NCBI GenBank assembly: GCA_030386875.1
Contig: CM059569.1
Span: forward strand, 41,703,842 to 41,767,841
Source of the DNA: Morinoia aosen
Lineage: Eukaryota > Arthropoda > Malacostraca > Amphipoda > Talitridae
Length of the DNA stretch: 64,000 nucleotides
Reading direction: 5' to 3'
Of this stretch, positions 27,588-40,337 are shown piece after piece. Within the stretch, counting starts at the first letter, position 1; every line of letters begins with the position of its first letter. A model generated the notes under the pieces. That model saw only the letters and a program-made list of their open reading frames with translations, made no database searches and had not been told where the DNA came from. A program made the position numbers and the translations under genes.

Positions 27588-28292
27588 ACGGCTAGCAACA
27601 AATATCGCCCCAAATGCACCGCCGTATCCTATTTACGCAGCTCCCAGAGTTAATCGCTCCGGTACGGCCAACAACAAATATCGCCACAAATGCACCACCG
27701 TATCCTATTTACGCAGCTCCCAGAGTTAATCGCTCCAGTACGGCCAACAACAAATATCGCCACAAATGGACCACCGTATCCTATTTACGCAGCTCCCAGA
27801 GTTAATCGCTCCAATACGGCCAACAACAAATATCGCCCCAAATGCACCGCCGTATCCTATTTACGCAGCTCCCAGAGTTAATCGCTCCAGTACGGCCAAC
27901 AACAAATATCGCCACAAATGGACCACCATATCCTATTTACGCAGCTCCCAGAGTTAATCGCTCCGGTACGGCCAACAAAAAATATCGCCACAAATGCACC
28001 GCCGTATCCTATTTACGCAGCTCCCAGAGTTAATCGCTCCAATACGGCCAACAACAAATATCGCCCCAAATGCACCGCCGTATCCTATTTACGCAGCTCC
28101 CAGAGTTAATCGCTCCGGTACGGCCAACAACAAATATCGCCACAAATGGACCACCATATCCTATTTACGCAGCTCCCAGAGTTAATCGCTCCGGTACGGC
28201 CAACAAAAAATATCGCCACAAATGCACCGCCGTATCCTATTTACGCAGCTCCCGGAGTTAATCGCTTCAGTACGGCCAACAACAAATATCGC
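27588..28292. repeat. 76-bp satellite, 9 copies, with 3-unit higher-order pattern
   Basis: The unit CCGTATCCTATTTACGCAGC followed by TCCCAGAGTTAATCGCTCC repeats with an exact 76-bp period (ATG(C/G)ACC word at 27,614, 27,690, 27,766 and every 76 bases to 28,222). Variants (GCACCGCC, GACCACC, AACAAAAAAT) recur every third copy in the right half, so copies 4-6 and 7-9 look like a duplicated 228-bp trimer. Each copy opens an ATG frame that passes through a second unit and stops after about 63 codons, because 76 is not a multiple of three. Confidence 0.95.
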
Positions 28293-28489
28293 CCATCAGC
28301 GCCACAACGGCACATCGGCGCCAATCAAAGCGTGACGGCTGACAACAAACTTCCAGCACATCTGAGCCTTTGCTCGCTCACCGCCCAAGTGTCAACGCTG
28401 AGCTGACAATTTCTTCGTAATTTGGGGCCTCGTCAGAGGCATGCCATTGCTTAGACTCAACGTTGCATGCGTGGGTTGGGCAAGCCAGT

Positions 28490-28640
28490 GATTGGGTGCA
28501 GAAGAGTCCTTTTTTAGGTGCATACAGGCTAGTGCTTAGGCGCAGACAAGCAGCGTTTAGCCACAGGCAATCCAGCGCTTAGGCTCAAGCAAGTCAGTGC
28601 TTAAGCTCAAGCAAGCTAGTGTCTAGGCTCAGCATTGAGC
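28490..28640. repeat. Degenerate 19-24 bp repeat
   Basis: The phrase AGTGCTTAGGCTCAAGCAAG recurs about six times with substitutions and small length changes. Confidence 0.75.
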
Positions 28641-31600
28641 AAGTCAGAAGATCACCAACGTCCCGGAGTCGATCACACCAATATCTTGTCATATCAATCG
28701 TCTCATCTGACACCGGACCCATACTTTGTCGACAAGAATATCTTTTTCTGCTCTTTTTCATTATCAGCTTTTTTTGTAAGTGGATCTAAACTCTTTGATA
28801 AGGAGAGAACTTCGAGATTAAAAATTATAAATGAACTTGAGAAGTTATTTAGATAAGAGAATATCTTCCTGTACTTTTCTATTTTATGTCTTTCCTATTG
28901 TATGAGGATGTACTCTTTTCTCATAGTGAACTTTGCGGCGAAAGTTTCCAAATCATTATGAAAATTTATTATCAATAAATATCAATAATTCCTTAGAAAT
29001 AACGTAAATTAAAAGCGAGTACAGTCGAGATGGCAGTGCAAAATAAGTTACAATGGAAACAGTGACAGCAGCGTGACCAAAGTGAGCTTACACCAAAAAT
29101 TCAGACTTTCAGTAAAGATCTGATGTGAAATGACCAAAAAAAATTTTCTTCGCAGTAAAATGACTAAACTTTCGCGATGAAATGATCAAATCTCCTGAAT
29201 TTCAGCAATTAAATGAATAACACTCAAACCACTCAACAACAATAACTCAATAATAACAATCAAAAACACACTTCCGGGCCGCTCTGATATCGCAGAAGAA
29301 AATAATAGACCGAAGAACAAGGAGGCATAAGCTGAATACAACCATTATAGGCTGAATACAACCATTGAAAGATTCACACATGTTCTAGTGGTCAGGAATT
29401 AGAAGCCTCCTCACTACATACAACTACGCTCATGTATTTGTGTTTATGCTTTATGATATCGCTGAAGGATTTTTTCCAGGAGTATAAGTGTGAAATGCTA
29501 CATACAGCTATGCTCTCTAGAACATTGTTGTAATTATGTTATGATGAGATCTAGGATGAATTTTTTCCACTAGTACGTGAGATCCGAGTGAGTGCATTTG
29601 AGAAAAAAATATAAGATACAAGCAAAAATATTCTCTGAAGCTCAGACGGTGGCGTATACATAACTTAAATATATATTTTCATTTACGCTCTAAATTTCTT
29701 TTGAGACGAGCTAAGCTGCCACACAAAAAGACGGAAAAATAAATTTTACGTCAAACGAGGTGACTGTTAGATGCTCCTTAACCCTCAGATTTCAAGCTCG
29801 AACGGCACAACTTAGTCCAATTCTGGCACGAGGATCCTTTTGTGTGAACATCTTTGGAAGTATCCCATCAAAAATTATGGTTTGCCACAACGCATAAGTA
29901 TTGAAAAATGAAAATTTAAATTCGTTACTGTAAACTACATCCAGTCTCGAGTGACAGTAACTACTGAGCCGTTTATCAGATGTCGAGAACAATCAGAGCC
30001 GGGAAAAGAGCCGTGAGATAGAAGGAAGGTGTGTGTTTATGTGGCAGGAGCTGTGTTCCCTTAGAATAGAGGTGTCCGAGGACAATGGGTATCAAGTAAT
30101 GATTGTAGTCTTACGTGGGGCCTTTAGATCTGCAGCTCTAATTCATGACTTTGTAGGAGGCTTGGAATCCGAAGCTGGCCTTTGAATTCCAAATTGGGGC
30201 ATGCATTCCCGTCCTGATGAATGTTGCTCCAGGCTAGACTAATATGATTTTCGGTAAGGCTTCAATTGCTCCAAATCCTTTTATGAGATCTTTCTTGTTC
30301 GCTTTAGAGTTTGCTTAGAATCAGAAAACGGACTCACGATCACGTGGATTTGTTTAATAAGTAGTTTTGTATCAGTTCTACCGAGAGTTTTTTGAAACAA
30401 TGAATTATTCTGGGTATAATTGTAACGTCTTTCTTGTGTGAAATCAGGCACACTGCACGTTCTTTCGACGTGAGTGGGACGCACGAGTTCTCTTACATCA
30501 TTTAAAATAAATTTTGATTACCCAAGCCGGGAAATCGAGGTAACTAATCAAGTCAGGAAAAATTGCCCCGAGGTACTTTGAATTCTGTCAATTAATACTG
30601 GCGAAAAACGTTTTAAGCATTCCTGCAACACAAAGGAGAAAATGTTGAGTAATGTTGTGTTTGGTTGAGCTAATAAATGTTTTACCCGGAAATGACCTCC
30701 ATTATACTAACGACAGTATTTGAATCCTGAAACGATTCAACTGATATTATTGATCTTCAATGATTTTCCTATGACTTTATGAACTTTGGCAGAAGAAATG
30801 CATGTTAATATTAATACATTAAACCTGGATACCGCTAATGATGGCTTAAATCCACTTTTAATGAAAACTCACCACCGCAAATATACCCTAAACATGACGC
30901 AAAAATAGCAATGGAAAAATAAGTAATAGTTTACGTAAGATTACTTTCAGATCCTGCATAACGAATGTCCATGGAATTAATGAATAGAAACGTTAATTGC
31001 TCAATTAAAGTGCCATTGTCTTCTACATTTGTCCGACGCCTGCCCAGAACGTCAGCTCAGAACGGAGCTATGCACGAACTGCAGAGGGCGAATTGTTGAT
31101 CCAAGCCTTCCATTTGTTTGTTTAATGGATTTGAGGAAAAACTTTCACTTTGAGGAGAAGGGGAATACAAATCAGCGCATAAGTCAAAGTTCGGAGACTG
31201 AGTTCCATCGTTTCAGAAGATATGGTAATTCTTTGCGCCAGTTGAACGGCTTTAGAGATCTCGAAGTCTCTCATCAGTGCTGCAAATTGCGCCGCTACCT
31301 ACGCTTCTAGCACCTATCAAATGGACAATTAATGGTAGAACCATTTCATTTTACTGCTCCGATTATACGGTTCCAAGGGGGTCTAACACGCCCTAATTCC
31401 ACCAAGTAAGAAATGTTACAGAAATCTTCACTAAGCATTTGTTCCGGACTGTCCAGTTGGTTTCGAATACAAGGGTTTACGTGTGTAACAAATGATAGAG
31501 AAAAAAATACGTCGTTTTTTAAACATAAGTTCTTAGAAATTTTTGAATTATTCATTAGCTCAGAGTTATGTGAATCGGAAAAGTATCACCTTCCTCCAAC

Positions 31601-32862
31601 ATCTTAAAATTCATTTAATGGATTGAATTCTCCGAAAATAAAATTCCCATGTAGCTCCTCATCGAAGGAAACCTAGCTTTTTATTAATATTACTTTGACT
31701 GTATAGGAAAAAAATAAGCTCTCTGAATAATAATCTGAACATCATACAAGGAATGAAAAAATGGTGAAATATATAAGAAAAGGTTTTTCCCATTTGAATT
31801 ACCACTAAAATCAAATCTTGCGGTAAAACCTGCTGTTTTTCTCAACTCAGAAGCTGAGACGGGAGGAAAAGAAAAATATCACTGAAATTATTTTCCCGAA
31901 AAAATTCCATAGACTATCTTCAATGTCTCCTTGTCATAATTTTAAAGTATTTTAGTTTCAACATTCACATAATTCCTCGTTTGAGCGAATCTCTTAAATT
32001 TTCCCCGAGACTGTAACGAGGGAACCCATAGCCCCCGTTCCCGTCCCCTCTCTTAATCACCACAAACCGATCTCCGTGAAACAGATCGCCGCGATTTTAA
32101 ATTGACATCATTGGTTGTTTATGAACTGGAAGGCCCTCAGCAGCAGCTGAAAATAGACAAGTGATGCGATTTGATTTGAGCTCCAGACTTGAACTCATCT
32201 CGTCAAGGAGGGTTGAAACTTTATGGGTTGGGTTATATTGAAGCTGCCAGTCTGTAATTATTTTATTCTGAACCTCGTTTATCAAATTATATACCACATA
32301 TATCATGGCCACGAACTGGTAACCGTGATACTCATGTTTCTATCAACGAACGGTTTAATGGTGTTATTACTAGCGCGATGAGTGCAGTGTGAGGGAATGG
32401 AACACAGTGAAGGTGACTTTTTCTATGTCTTTGAATACAAGTAGGTAGAGTTCTTAAGTTTAAAAAATTCGTTTATCAATGATAAGTAAGCGTGAATTTG
32501 CAAATAACTCAACCTCACTTCACCTTTCTTTCACAACGGTGGCAAAATAAACTCCAGGTCTGCCAATGTATAAATAGATCGCGAACGCCGGCACAAATTT
32601 GTAGTTGACCTTCTTTTCCAATTTTCCAACCTTTCGAAACAGTTTAGGTCCATCACCTGTTGAATTGAACAGAAATTCACTCAACAATTTTTTATATGAA
32701 CAATGTCAGTCAGTAAAAAAAGTAACATCAATGTAGTCTATAAAAAGCTTTTTATAGACATCAGAGGTATTACTTTGTTAGTGATTAACAGTGTTCCAAT
32801 AAAATAATGTTTCGTGAATTTCTTCTCAATGTAACTCATAGTAAACCTGAACCATGTTATGT
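28641..32862. other. Non-coding stretch
   Basis: No gene, RNA or transposon recognised. A small tandem AGGCTGAATACAACCATTA duplication lies at 29,326-29,366. Frames near 31,029 and 31,413 show no known motif. Confidence 0.5.
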
Positions 32863-33267
32863 CATTTAGAGGCAATGAGAGGCCTGTTAAATTGTAAAGC
32901 AGCGGAGGGCTTACGGTAGAGGAAACAAAATAGAGTCATTTCTATGGAGGGAAATACACCTCCTCTTGTTCGGCTAGCCAATAGAACGGCTTCATTTCAA
33001 ACAAACTTTATGGCGTCACCATTGCAACATGTCGTTAGGCCAATAACGGTGTCAGATCTGGGGTAGCAGTGTTGTCAGATGCAATATTTGCGCTGCTATT
33101 GGTTCGTTGCCATGACGTCAGCATTGCCACGCGGTCGGCGAAAAAAGACTGGTTTGACCCTATCTTGGTTCTTCTACCGTCGACCTTCATTTAGACCTTC
33201 TATGTAGAACTATGTAGAACTTCATTTAGAGGCAATGGGAGGCCTGTTAAAGTGTACAGCAGCATAG
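32863..33267. repeat. Direct duplication bracketing a MITE
   Basis: CATTTAGAGGCAATG(A/G)GAGG with the following 25 bases occurs at 32,863 and again at 33,223, on either side of MITE copy 4. The 360-bp spacing is far longer than a transposition target duplication, so this is a separate segmental event. Confidence 0.75.
32912..33181 (+). mobile_element. hAT-like MITE with TGACGTCA (copy 4)
   Basis: Termini TACGGTAGAGGAAACAAAAT and the complementary ATCTTGGTTCTTCTACCGTC bound 270 bp. The first internal site is mutated to TGGCGTCA (33,010-33,017) and the second is intact at 33,113-33,120. Flanking octamers do not match, consistent with rearrangement of the flanks. Confidence 0.85.
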
Positions 33268-34373
33268 GACTCCAGGTCGGCACTTCGCAAGCCGCGCAAT
33301 TATGCCCCCAATAGATCGTGAGCACTCGAGTGATGGCAAATCAGTTCGGGGCTGAAATTCAAACAATGAGGCTCCGTTCAGCCTTCTGATATTGGAAGGT
33401 GAGTCCCTACTTCATTTGCGTACTTAATTATGCGGCATAATTGCTTACGTATTTTAGCAGCACGAAAGATTAAGGGGGTCATAGATTCGGATGTGATACC
33501 TACGCATATTTTACTCCTGAGCTCTCCTACGTTTACAAAGACGGAGATTTGAAGCTACTTTGGTGACTATTGTCGTATTTGCGCAGGAGCGTCACATGGA
33601 TTGGTTGTTTCAGCTAGTGTTACGATTATATTTTTAGGTAATAGGTGACATACTTATTTATAAGTATTACAGTAGCGCATTGGTTGAAATTCTTAAATAA
33701 TTTTGGGAGTTGAGACATGCTTGTTTTTGCCAGAATATTCAGATCAAATTCATTTTCATTACTCACGAACCTTTATAGAAGAATTACAGGTGTTAATTGA
33801 ACAATCGGAATTACTTACAAATCAACTTGGATAATGAATACTATTTATTTTCGCCATTTTGTTCAGCATTTATAGACCTGTGTACATTAAGACCAAAATA
33901 AACTTATTATAATTATGCAGCCCTTACCCCCTCGACATAAGCTACTTTTTTCGCTCAGAATACGCGAGAACGCATTAAAGTGCGTACGCACTGAAGCCAT
34001 TTTCTCGGGGCTTAGAATTTAGAAAGGCCATTGCTAGGAAAATGACTCGTAAAAGAAGTTAAAAATTCCGAGTTCGAGACGAAGTAATTCAGCGTGAGCC
34101 CGTACAGCTCGTTACTCGGTCTAATATTCCGGACGCATTAGCGTGATCAGTTTAATCCGCGATGACTATCTACTTCATCATCCTTGTTGTCTCTGTGAGG
34201 CTTCAAAAGCCTTTTGCAGCACCAAGAGCTTGCTTGTCGCAAGATGATGGCACAACGTAGCTCTGTTTACCTTCCATTTCTGGCCTAACTAACGCGTTTT
34301 TGCGGCGTGTAGACGATGGCTGCTCGCTTCGTACAAACGAGTGTTGGAAAAATACGCTGGTGTCTCTTCGAGG
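33268..34373. other. Non-coding stretch
   Basis: No gene or RNA recognised. Confidence 0.5.
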
Positions 34374-34610
34374 CAGGTGGTGGTGCTATTACAGCGTGAG
34401 GTCTACCGCCATGTATCGCCTACCCAGGTGCAGTTGGAGGCGTAGAAATTAAGTGTTTATCGCTGAATTTAATGTTTGGAAATGAGTAATATCCATTGGT
34501 AACCCAACCTAACCTCACGCTGTAGTACTAGCTAGAGGTAGATCTCATGCTATAGTGCGGTATACCTCACGCTATAGTGTGGTATACCCCATGCTATAGC
34601 AGCACTCAGT
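34374..34610. mobile_element. MITE-like inverted repeat
   Basis: Left GGTGCTATTACAGCGTGAGG and right, complemented, AGTGCTGCTATAGCATGGGG are similar termini about 230 bp apart. ACCTCACGCTATAGTGTGGT-like words repeat in the right half. No target duplication is evident. Confidence 0.5.
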
Positions 34611-34823
34611 TTGTGGGAATCTGTATCATTCAGAAAATAGTAATATTGATACTCAGACCTAGTAAATTCGAGCAATTTGTATCACTGAAATAGTGGAAAT
34701 ATTTGGACACTAAATCTTTCACCCGAAATAAAATGAGTGAAAATCGCAACTAAGTCGGCTGAGACAAACGTTAGTTACAAGTATTATTCTATTACAAGTA
34801 TTATTCTATCACGCTACAGAATC

Positions 34824-34952
34824 ATGGTTAGAGAAATACTTTTGATACTTTTAACTTTTCAATTCTTCCACCCATATTCTCTTGGACAAGATTTGAAAAA
34901 TACCCATAACCTCCACGCTGCTGTTAGTCACAGTGCAACGTTTACACTCTAA
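34824..34952 (+). CDS. Possible small secreted peptide (42 aa)
   Basis: An ATG-initiated frame encodes 42 residues. The first 20 or so have the layout of a secretion signal: MVR, then a hydrophobic run ILLILLTFQFF, then a small-residue region ending SLG before QDLK. The mature part would be about 20 residues, with no cysteines. It is embedded in a longer frame open from 34,737 with no upstream ATG. I do not recognise a family. Short hydrophobic frames arise often by chance in AT-rich DNA, so this is only a candidate. Confidence 0.15.
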   Translation: MVREILLILLTFQFFHPYSLGQDLKNTHNLHAAVSHSATFTL

Positions 34953-35732
34953 ACTAAATTACATCCTAATTTAAAATGTTTTATCAAATTGCAAGCAGGA
35001 ATTGTCAATTTAAACATACCGTATTTTATGTTACGTCCCCGATTCGTGGTGTATTCCTACTCCTTTCCGTCCTAAAATTGATTACTGAAGATCACTGGAA
35101 GAGATAATGCTTTCACGGTGATCGCTTCCGAGGAAGCTCCCATCTATGCACTTTTGAGACGGTGTGAGCTCGACAGCATCTCTAATTTCCTAATTTTCAG
35201 TAGCCTATTACGGCAAGTTATTAAAATGGTGCCCTCGATATACGGCGCTATCAAAAATGAATGAGCTTTGCATATTAATGGAACGGATGACACTTTTCGC
35301 GTCGGCCGTGTAGACAGGCACAAAATTGTGTTGGTGATCCTAAGACGGAGTGCAAGTCTCCCGTGGAATGTTTGGATGGCCTCGATAAAATTAATTTTAA
35401 ATTAATTTCAGAGCCTGTTTTAAAAAGAGAGATGATTTGATATGTTATGGTGACATGATTCTACCGATGTCAGATTGGAATCTATGGAATCAGTTTAATT
35501 ATGGTTTGTGGTTGAGCTCTAATTTTCCGTTCTGACTCGGAGATCATCAAAAACAAATGAAGTTATGAACTTTTCGAGTGTTTGCCAAGTAAATGAGCCT
35601 CGGCTCGTTTTTGTTCGGGTAAATCCGACTTGAGATAAATGAAGTTTGGAATAACCTCATTCTGGGTGCTAGTGTCCTTAGTTGCCTTCTCGGAAAAAAG
35701 CCTAGGTAAAAGGTATTGGATAACATTGGATA

Positions 35733-35763
<31 letters not shown>

Positions 35764-38730
35764 GGAAGTTATTATGGTGTAGATGGCAGTCAAAGAACAG
35801 CCTGAAATCGAGCAATATTAGACGTTCTGACGAGCTGGCTTGAATAATCATTTAAAACAAAATATTTTGTTAATATAGAAAGCTTGCTCAACTTTCAGCA
35901 GTCAAATTCAAAGAGGCAAAAAGCGTAGTGAGTTTCTACCTGGCCTCTGAAATGGTTGCTGAAAGATGCAATAATTGAATCTTTATTGACTCTAATTCGC
36001 CTTTGGTAAATCTGCATTGGTTGTCAATGAGAGCTCAATATGTGATATTATCAATCCATAAAATTTGGACGGGAAATACAGTGAATAGTTTGAACAGAGT
36101 AATAATTTTCAATGCTACTCGTGCCGTATGAATGGGGCAATTTGCTTTCAAAACATCAATGAGAAATCGACACGAAGGCTTTCAGGAATATCGCCTCAAT
36201 GTTAGCATCCAATTCACTCGATACTGCGACAGCTGAGCTAATCATTCTATATCAGGAATCAAATACACCAACAAATTAGACGACTTTTTGCCCCTAAAAT
36301 GTTTCATTAGGTTCATTAATGTTGGCGAATTTCGTCACTGTGGTACAATAGCTGCAAATTTATGAATTTGCAACAATGCTAAGAGCAAAACAGAAAAACT
36401 TCATAGGGTTAAATATTTTCTTGTGTTACGTAAAGTATTTTGGAATTATTTGGATTTATTAGCATGTTCTTCCTGATGTTAAATATATTTTTCTTTATGA
36501 TGTGTAATTACATTCATTTACTTCGATTAATTTTTAATTATCACAATTGCATATCATCAGATATTTTGTGTCGTTTTTCCAGTTTTGTGACTCACTTTTA
36601 CGCGATATATTTGCTATATGAATATGAATTTGCACTTCTTCTTCGAGTAAAGTGTAGAAAGAATATTCCATCGGATACACGAGCAAAGTTCTCTTTTCTA
36701 ATAAGAAAGAGTATGTTATTGGTAAATACAGAACTTCTTGACAAATCAATTGATGACTAATATATACTTCAGTGAATTTTTAAAAGTGGCAAACAATTCC
36801 CTTCAACTTCTATACTTCTTTTTTAACAATCAAATTCAGACTGATTGGCTTAAAATGAAACTTCAGAAGCAGTGCAAATAGTAATTCACTTTTAAATTCC
36901 ATTATTAGTGGAATCTTACGCTTATACATTTTTGAATCTGGCACATCGAATTTCAGTTTAGCCTGAATCTCACTACAAAATCTGTCCATAGAACGGAATT
37001 TTGATGTGGTAGATAAGAGTTTAGTTAAACAATTATTTTCTTATTAAATGCAATCCAATGACGATCCATGCATGAACGCGAACTGTAAATTGAAAGGCTT
37101 CCCCATGCCGTAGGCTCATATTGAGTCAAGTTGAATAATAAATTGTTTATCAAATGCAATACAATAATAATTAATTTATCAACAGGAGAAGTAAACAGAT
37201 TGGGTACATCTCATTTTGTTAAAAAATAAAGAGAACGAGGATAATTAATAACGAGAACGTAATGAACACGCTAAAGAGTACGCGCCGCAGAAGCCTATCT
37301 TTCCAGAAGTTACTAGAAAAGACTTAATCTTGGAACTAATATTTTCCAGAAGCCGCTCAAATTTGCGCAGGCTCGCACAGATTTTCCTTATTTAATAAGA
37401 GAGTAATGCACCCGCGGCCGTGATGATGGAGGCAGAGTCGCATAAGTTATTCAATTTGGGCGCCACGTGACTTTCTAATTAAGAGAATATGCAAATCGGC
37501 GAAAGCGGGCCTGGATCAGCTTGCTTGCCAGTGTAAGTCCGCCTCAAATCTTACAAACTGAACATGTTTTCCTTCCCTGCTACTGCGCCCTGAAATTTAG
37601 GTTAGTGAATTAAATCATCGCCACAGAACCGATCTTTCAAACTGAGCACATTTGACCAACACTTCTCTCTAATTACATCGAGACATTTAAGTTATTCAAC
37701 TAAATAAATGTTATAGAACAGAAGCCTAAACAATAAATGATTTAATTTCTCCAGGTCAAATTCTATGCAAATATTGTGCATGGTGGACGTGAAAATTATT
37801 GCATTCATAAGAAATTTTTTCCCGACGGAAGATTTTACCCCCACCTCATGACGCAGTTCCTGTGCAAATATTCCCTCTTCCCAAAATTGGGAATTACGTC
37901 ATTGCTTTGCAAAATATGAACGTTTTTTCAGTTTATCGTCATGAGCAATATCCATCTTCAAAAGTTTATGAATATGAAATTTGATGACCGTAGCCACTGG
38001 AAAAGGAACGCGTAAAGTGATTTAAAGTTGTCGATTTAAGTGGTTCAAGTAAATTAAGATTGAACGCATGAAATGTTATCAGGTTTTGTTTTCGCATGGC
38101 GAAGCTTTAGTCAACAGTCGAGACCAATTGGACACAGCATTTAAAAATACGGCGATCTACGGTATTCCAGCACCGACCAAAGCCATCTCAGCCTCTGAGG
38201 AAGAGATCCCGTTTTAATGAAACCAACGCGCTTCGTAAAACTCCCATGAAAAATGAAAACCCACAAAACACGAGCGGTGGGTTCACTTTTGTTCTCCGTA
38301 CGCGAGTTGTGCATAAAACACGTCCTTGATTGGCTGAGTATTTCAGGCTCTAGCGCTTGGGGAAGCCAGTTTCCCGAATTGTTTAAACCAGTTTTCCTTT
38401 CTTGTTTTGTCCGTTGATGGTGCAACAGCGGTGGTGGGACTGTGTTTCTACGGGCGCCTCATGGAACTCTCGCGAATGAATTAAATGAAATCAAAAGGCA
38501 ATTTTTTCATTCAAGCTAGATGCGGGCCGAGGGAAAAGGCCTGCAGAATCTAGGCACGGAAATGATTATAAATGGAGCTGGAATCTGGCGTGAAGTGGAA
38601 GGAAACCATCATTCATCCCGTGGATGTTGCAAACAATTTTTCATCACAAAGGAGGCCGTTCGGGAGTGCATCAGGCGCAGAGTTACCGAATGAATAGGAA
38701 GGAGTTGCTAGTCGTGCCGTGTTCATTGAA
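34953..38730. other. Non-coding stretch
   Basis: No gene or RNA recognised. The frame at 36,440-36,760 is Phe/Leu/Ile-rich and could be a chance frame. 38,150-38,250 contains CTCTGAGGAAGAGATCCC and GAAACCAACGCGCTTCG, words that recall the 3' ends of some retroelements but are not enough to name one. Confidence 0.45.
35736..35763. repeat. (TA)n microsatellite
   Basis: An uninterrupted AT/TA dinucleotide run of about 28 bases. Confidence 0.97.
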
Positions 38731-38970
38731 AGCGTCTAGCTACCAAAAATCGAGCTGCTATCACGTAACGCTAAGCACTAATGCAGGTACAAGTGACTCA
38801 ATGAGGTTTTTTCAACACAAATGTATTTAACAAAATATATGTTTAATCCTAACCCATAGCGTCTAGCTAAAATTCGCACCACGTTACGATCAGCCCTAAT
38901 GCTGGTACAAGTGGCTCAATGATGGTTTTTTAACACAAATGCAATTAACAAAATATATGTTTAAGCCGAA
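38731..38970. repeat. 127-bp tandem duplication
   Basis: AGCGTCTAGCTA starts at 38,731 and again at 38,858. Both copies continue with CTAATGC(A/T)GGTACAAGTG and AACAAAATATATGTTTAA. They differ by several substitutions and small indels. Confidence 0.85.
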
Positions 38971-39640
38971 GTTTTTACCCTACACTTGTGTGTTAGGGTA
39001 ATCAATACTTCAAATTTTGGAGTTCGAGCAGTTGGAGTTCCTCTTAGCGTAATAAAACAACATTAACTTTGCCCACTTTCTCCCTCACCGAACTTCAACC
39101 AGCTCGCAGTATTCCACAACATTGAGATCAAATCGTAGCAATGTTCCCCGGAAAAAAGTATCGGCCGAATATTTCATTTCCACGTTTCCCGAATATTGGA
39201 AAATTTTCAATTTTGGTGCTGATGGAAAATTTACAATTTTCGTCCCCCAAACAAAATGGTAAAATCTTGCTGTTTTGAAGGCGGTTGTTGCTCAATATGA
39301 GCTTATCAAAGCGACCAGCCGGGCCGTCCTTAATGGGTCTCTAAGAGCCTCCTCTCAGCGTTAAGGTCTACTCAAAATTTAAGAACCTAACCAAAGCAGA
39401 GCGTCATGTACTCAATGTTCTCTGCTTTTTTATTTTCTTTCTTTTTCTTTTGTCATTCGGAGTCGTACGATGTAGAGTGGAATGTTGCGGAACTGCGTGT
39501 GATGTGCGAACATGTTCTTGGAGCGAAATTAAAAATTAGACAATAAGCACATGTTAACCCTTAGAACTAGAGTAAATGTAAACCGGAAATAAGAAAATGG
39601 TAACTCAGTTACCCAATTGAAAATTAAGGACGTGTCGCCG
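38971..39640. other. Non-coding stretch
   Basis: No gene or RNA recognised. Confidence 0.5.
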
Positions 39641-39950
39641 GCGAATTTAGGACGAGACAGTCGATCATGGACGTATTATAGGCGCGGCGGCCACTTCGAC
39701 CGTAAAACGCCTATGCGACGCTGATTTTGATCTCATCCGTGCAACGCCCGACAATTCGTCGACGTGTACTCGCCGTTTATAGGCGTGATATTATCGACGT
39801 TTTTTGGCCGTACAACAGTCGATCAGACGGCTGAAAGTGCTGAGCGTCGGAGCGAGTACGTTCAGTCGTGCTGCAACTATGGTTGAAAGTGCCGGTGCGT
39901 GCATGTCATCGTTTAAAAAGCAGCTACCACTTGACTTTAAATTAGACGTG
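39641..39950 (+). promoter_or_regulatory. CpG-rich candidate promoter with initiator-like motif
   Basis: This is a CpG-dense stretch in otherwise AT-rich DNA (CGGCGGCC, CGTCGACG, CGACG words). It contains TTCAGTC at 39,861-39,867, which fits the arthropod initiator TCAGT. An ATG at 39,879 opens a 24-codon frame (MVESAGACMSSFKKQLPLDF...). A possible donor GT|GTAATG lies near 39,946. It lies 2.7 kb upstream of the exons at 42.7 kb and on the same strand, so it could be their first exon. That link is inference only. Confidence 0.25.
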
Positions 39951-40337
39951 TAATGACAAAAAAGTGATCTAATTACGTGCTTGAGATAAGTGCCAGTAGT
40001 ATTGTGTTTGCTAGTCTGTCTATTGGGAAATTCTTCTGCGGATTTCATGATTTTTTCTCGTGTTCACGCGACTGGAATGGGTTAGGTAACTAACTTAGGC
40101 TAGGCTAGTTAGTTGGGTAAATTTTTACTTTAGGCCCAATTAGGTCTATTTTTTGCCCCTTCTTTGCGTAAATGAACTAATTTTTTCACGTTCATTACAA
40201 ATCTGAAGTCCGTTTGTAGCGCTCTGACTTATTTTTTGAGATATAGCGATTTAAAAATTTGAAATCGCGAAGACGCGGGCTGGTATGGTTCGTTAGGGAG
40301 AGTCCATTTGCAGGGGAAGAATACCTAGGCTAGTTTT

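Noticed and set aside
27614..28406. A family of eight small proteins or a CRISPR-like array
   Set aside because: The 76-bp unit repeats whole, with no repeat/spacer distinction, and the nested frames follow from the period.
36440..36760. Membrane receptor fragment (Phe/Leu-rich 106 codons)
   Set aside because: No family motif, and AT-rich DNA yields such frames by chance.
38150..38250. Hammerhead ribozyme or Penelope-like 3' end (CTGAGGA ... GAAA)
   Set aside because: The CUGANGA and GAAA words occur, but the required stem II between them does not pair convincingly.
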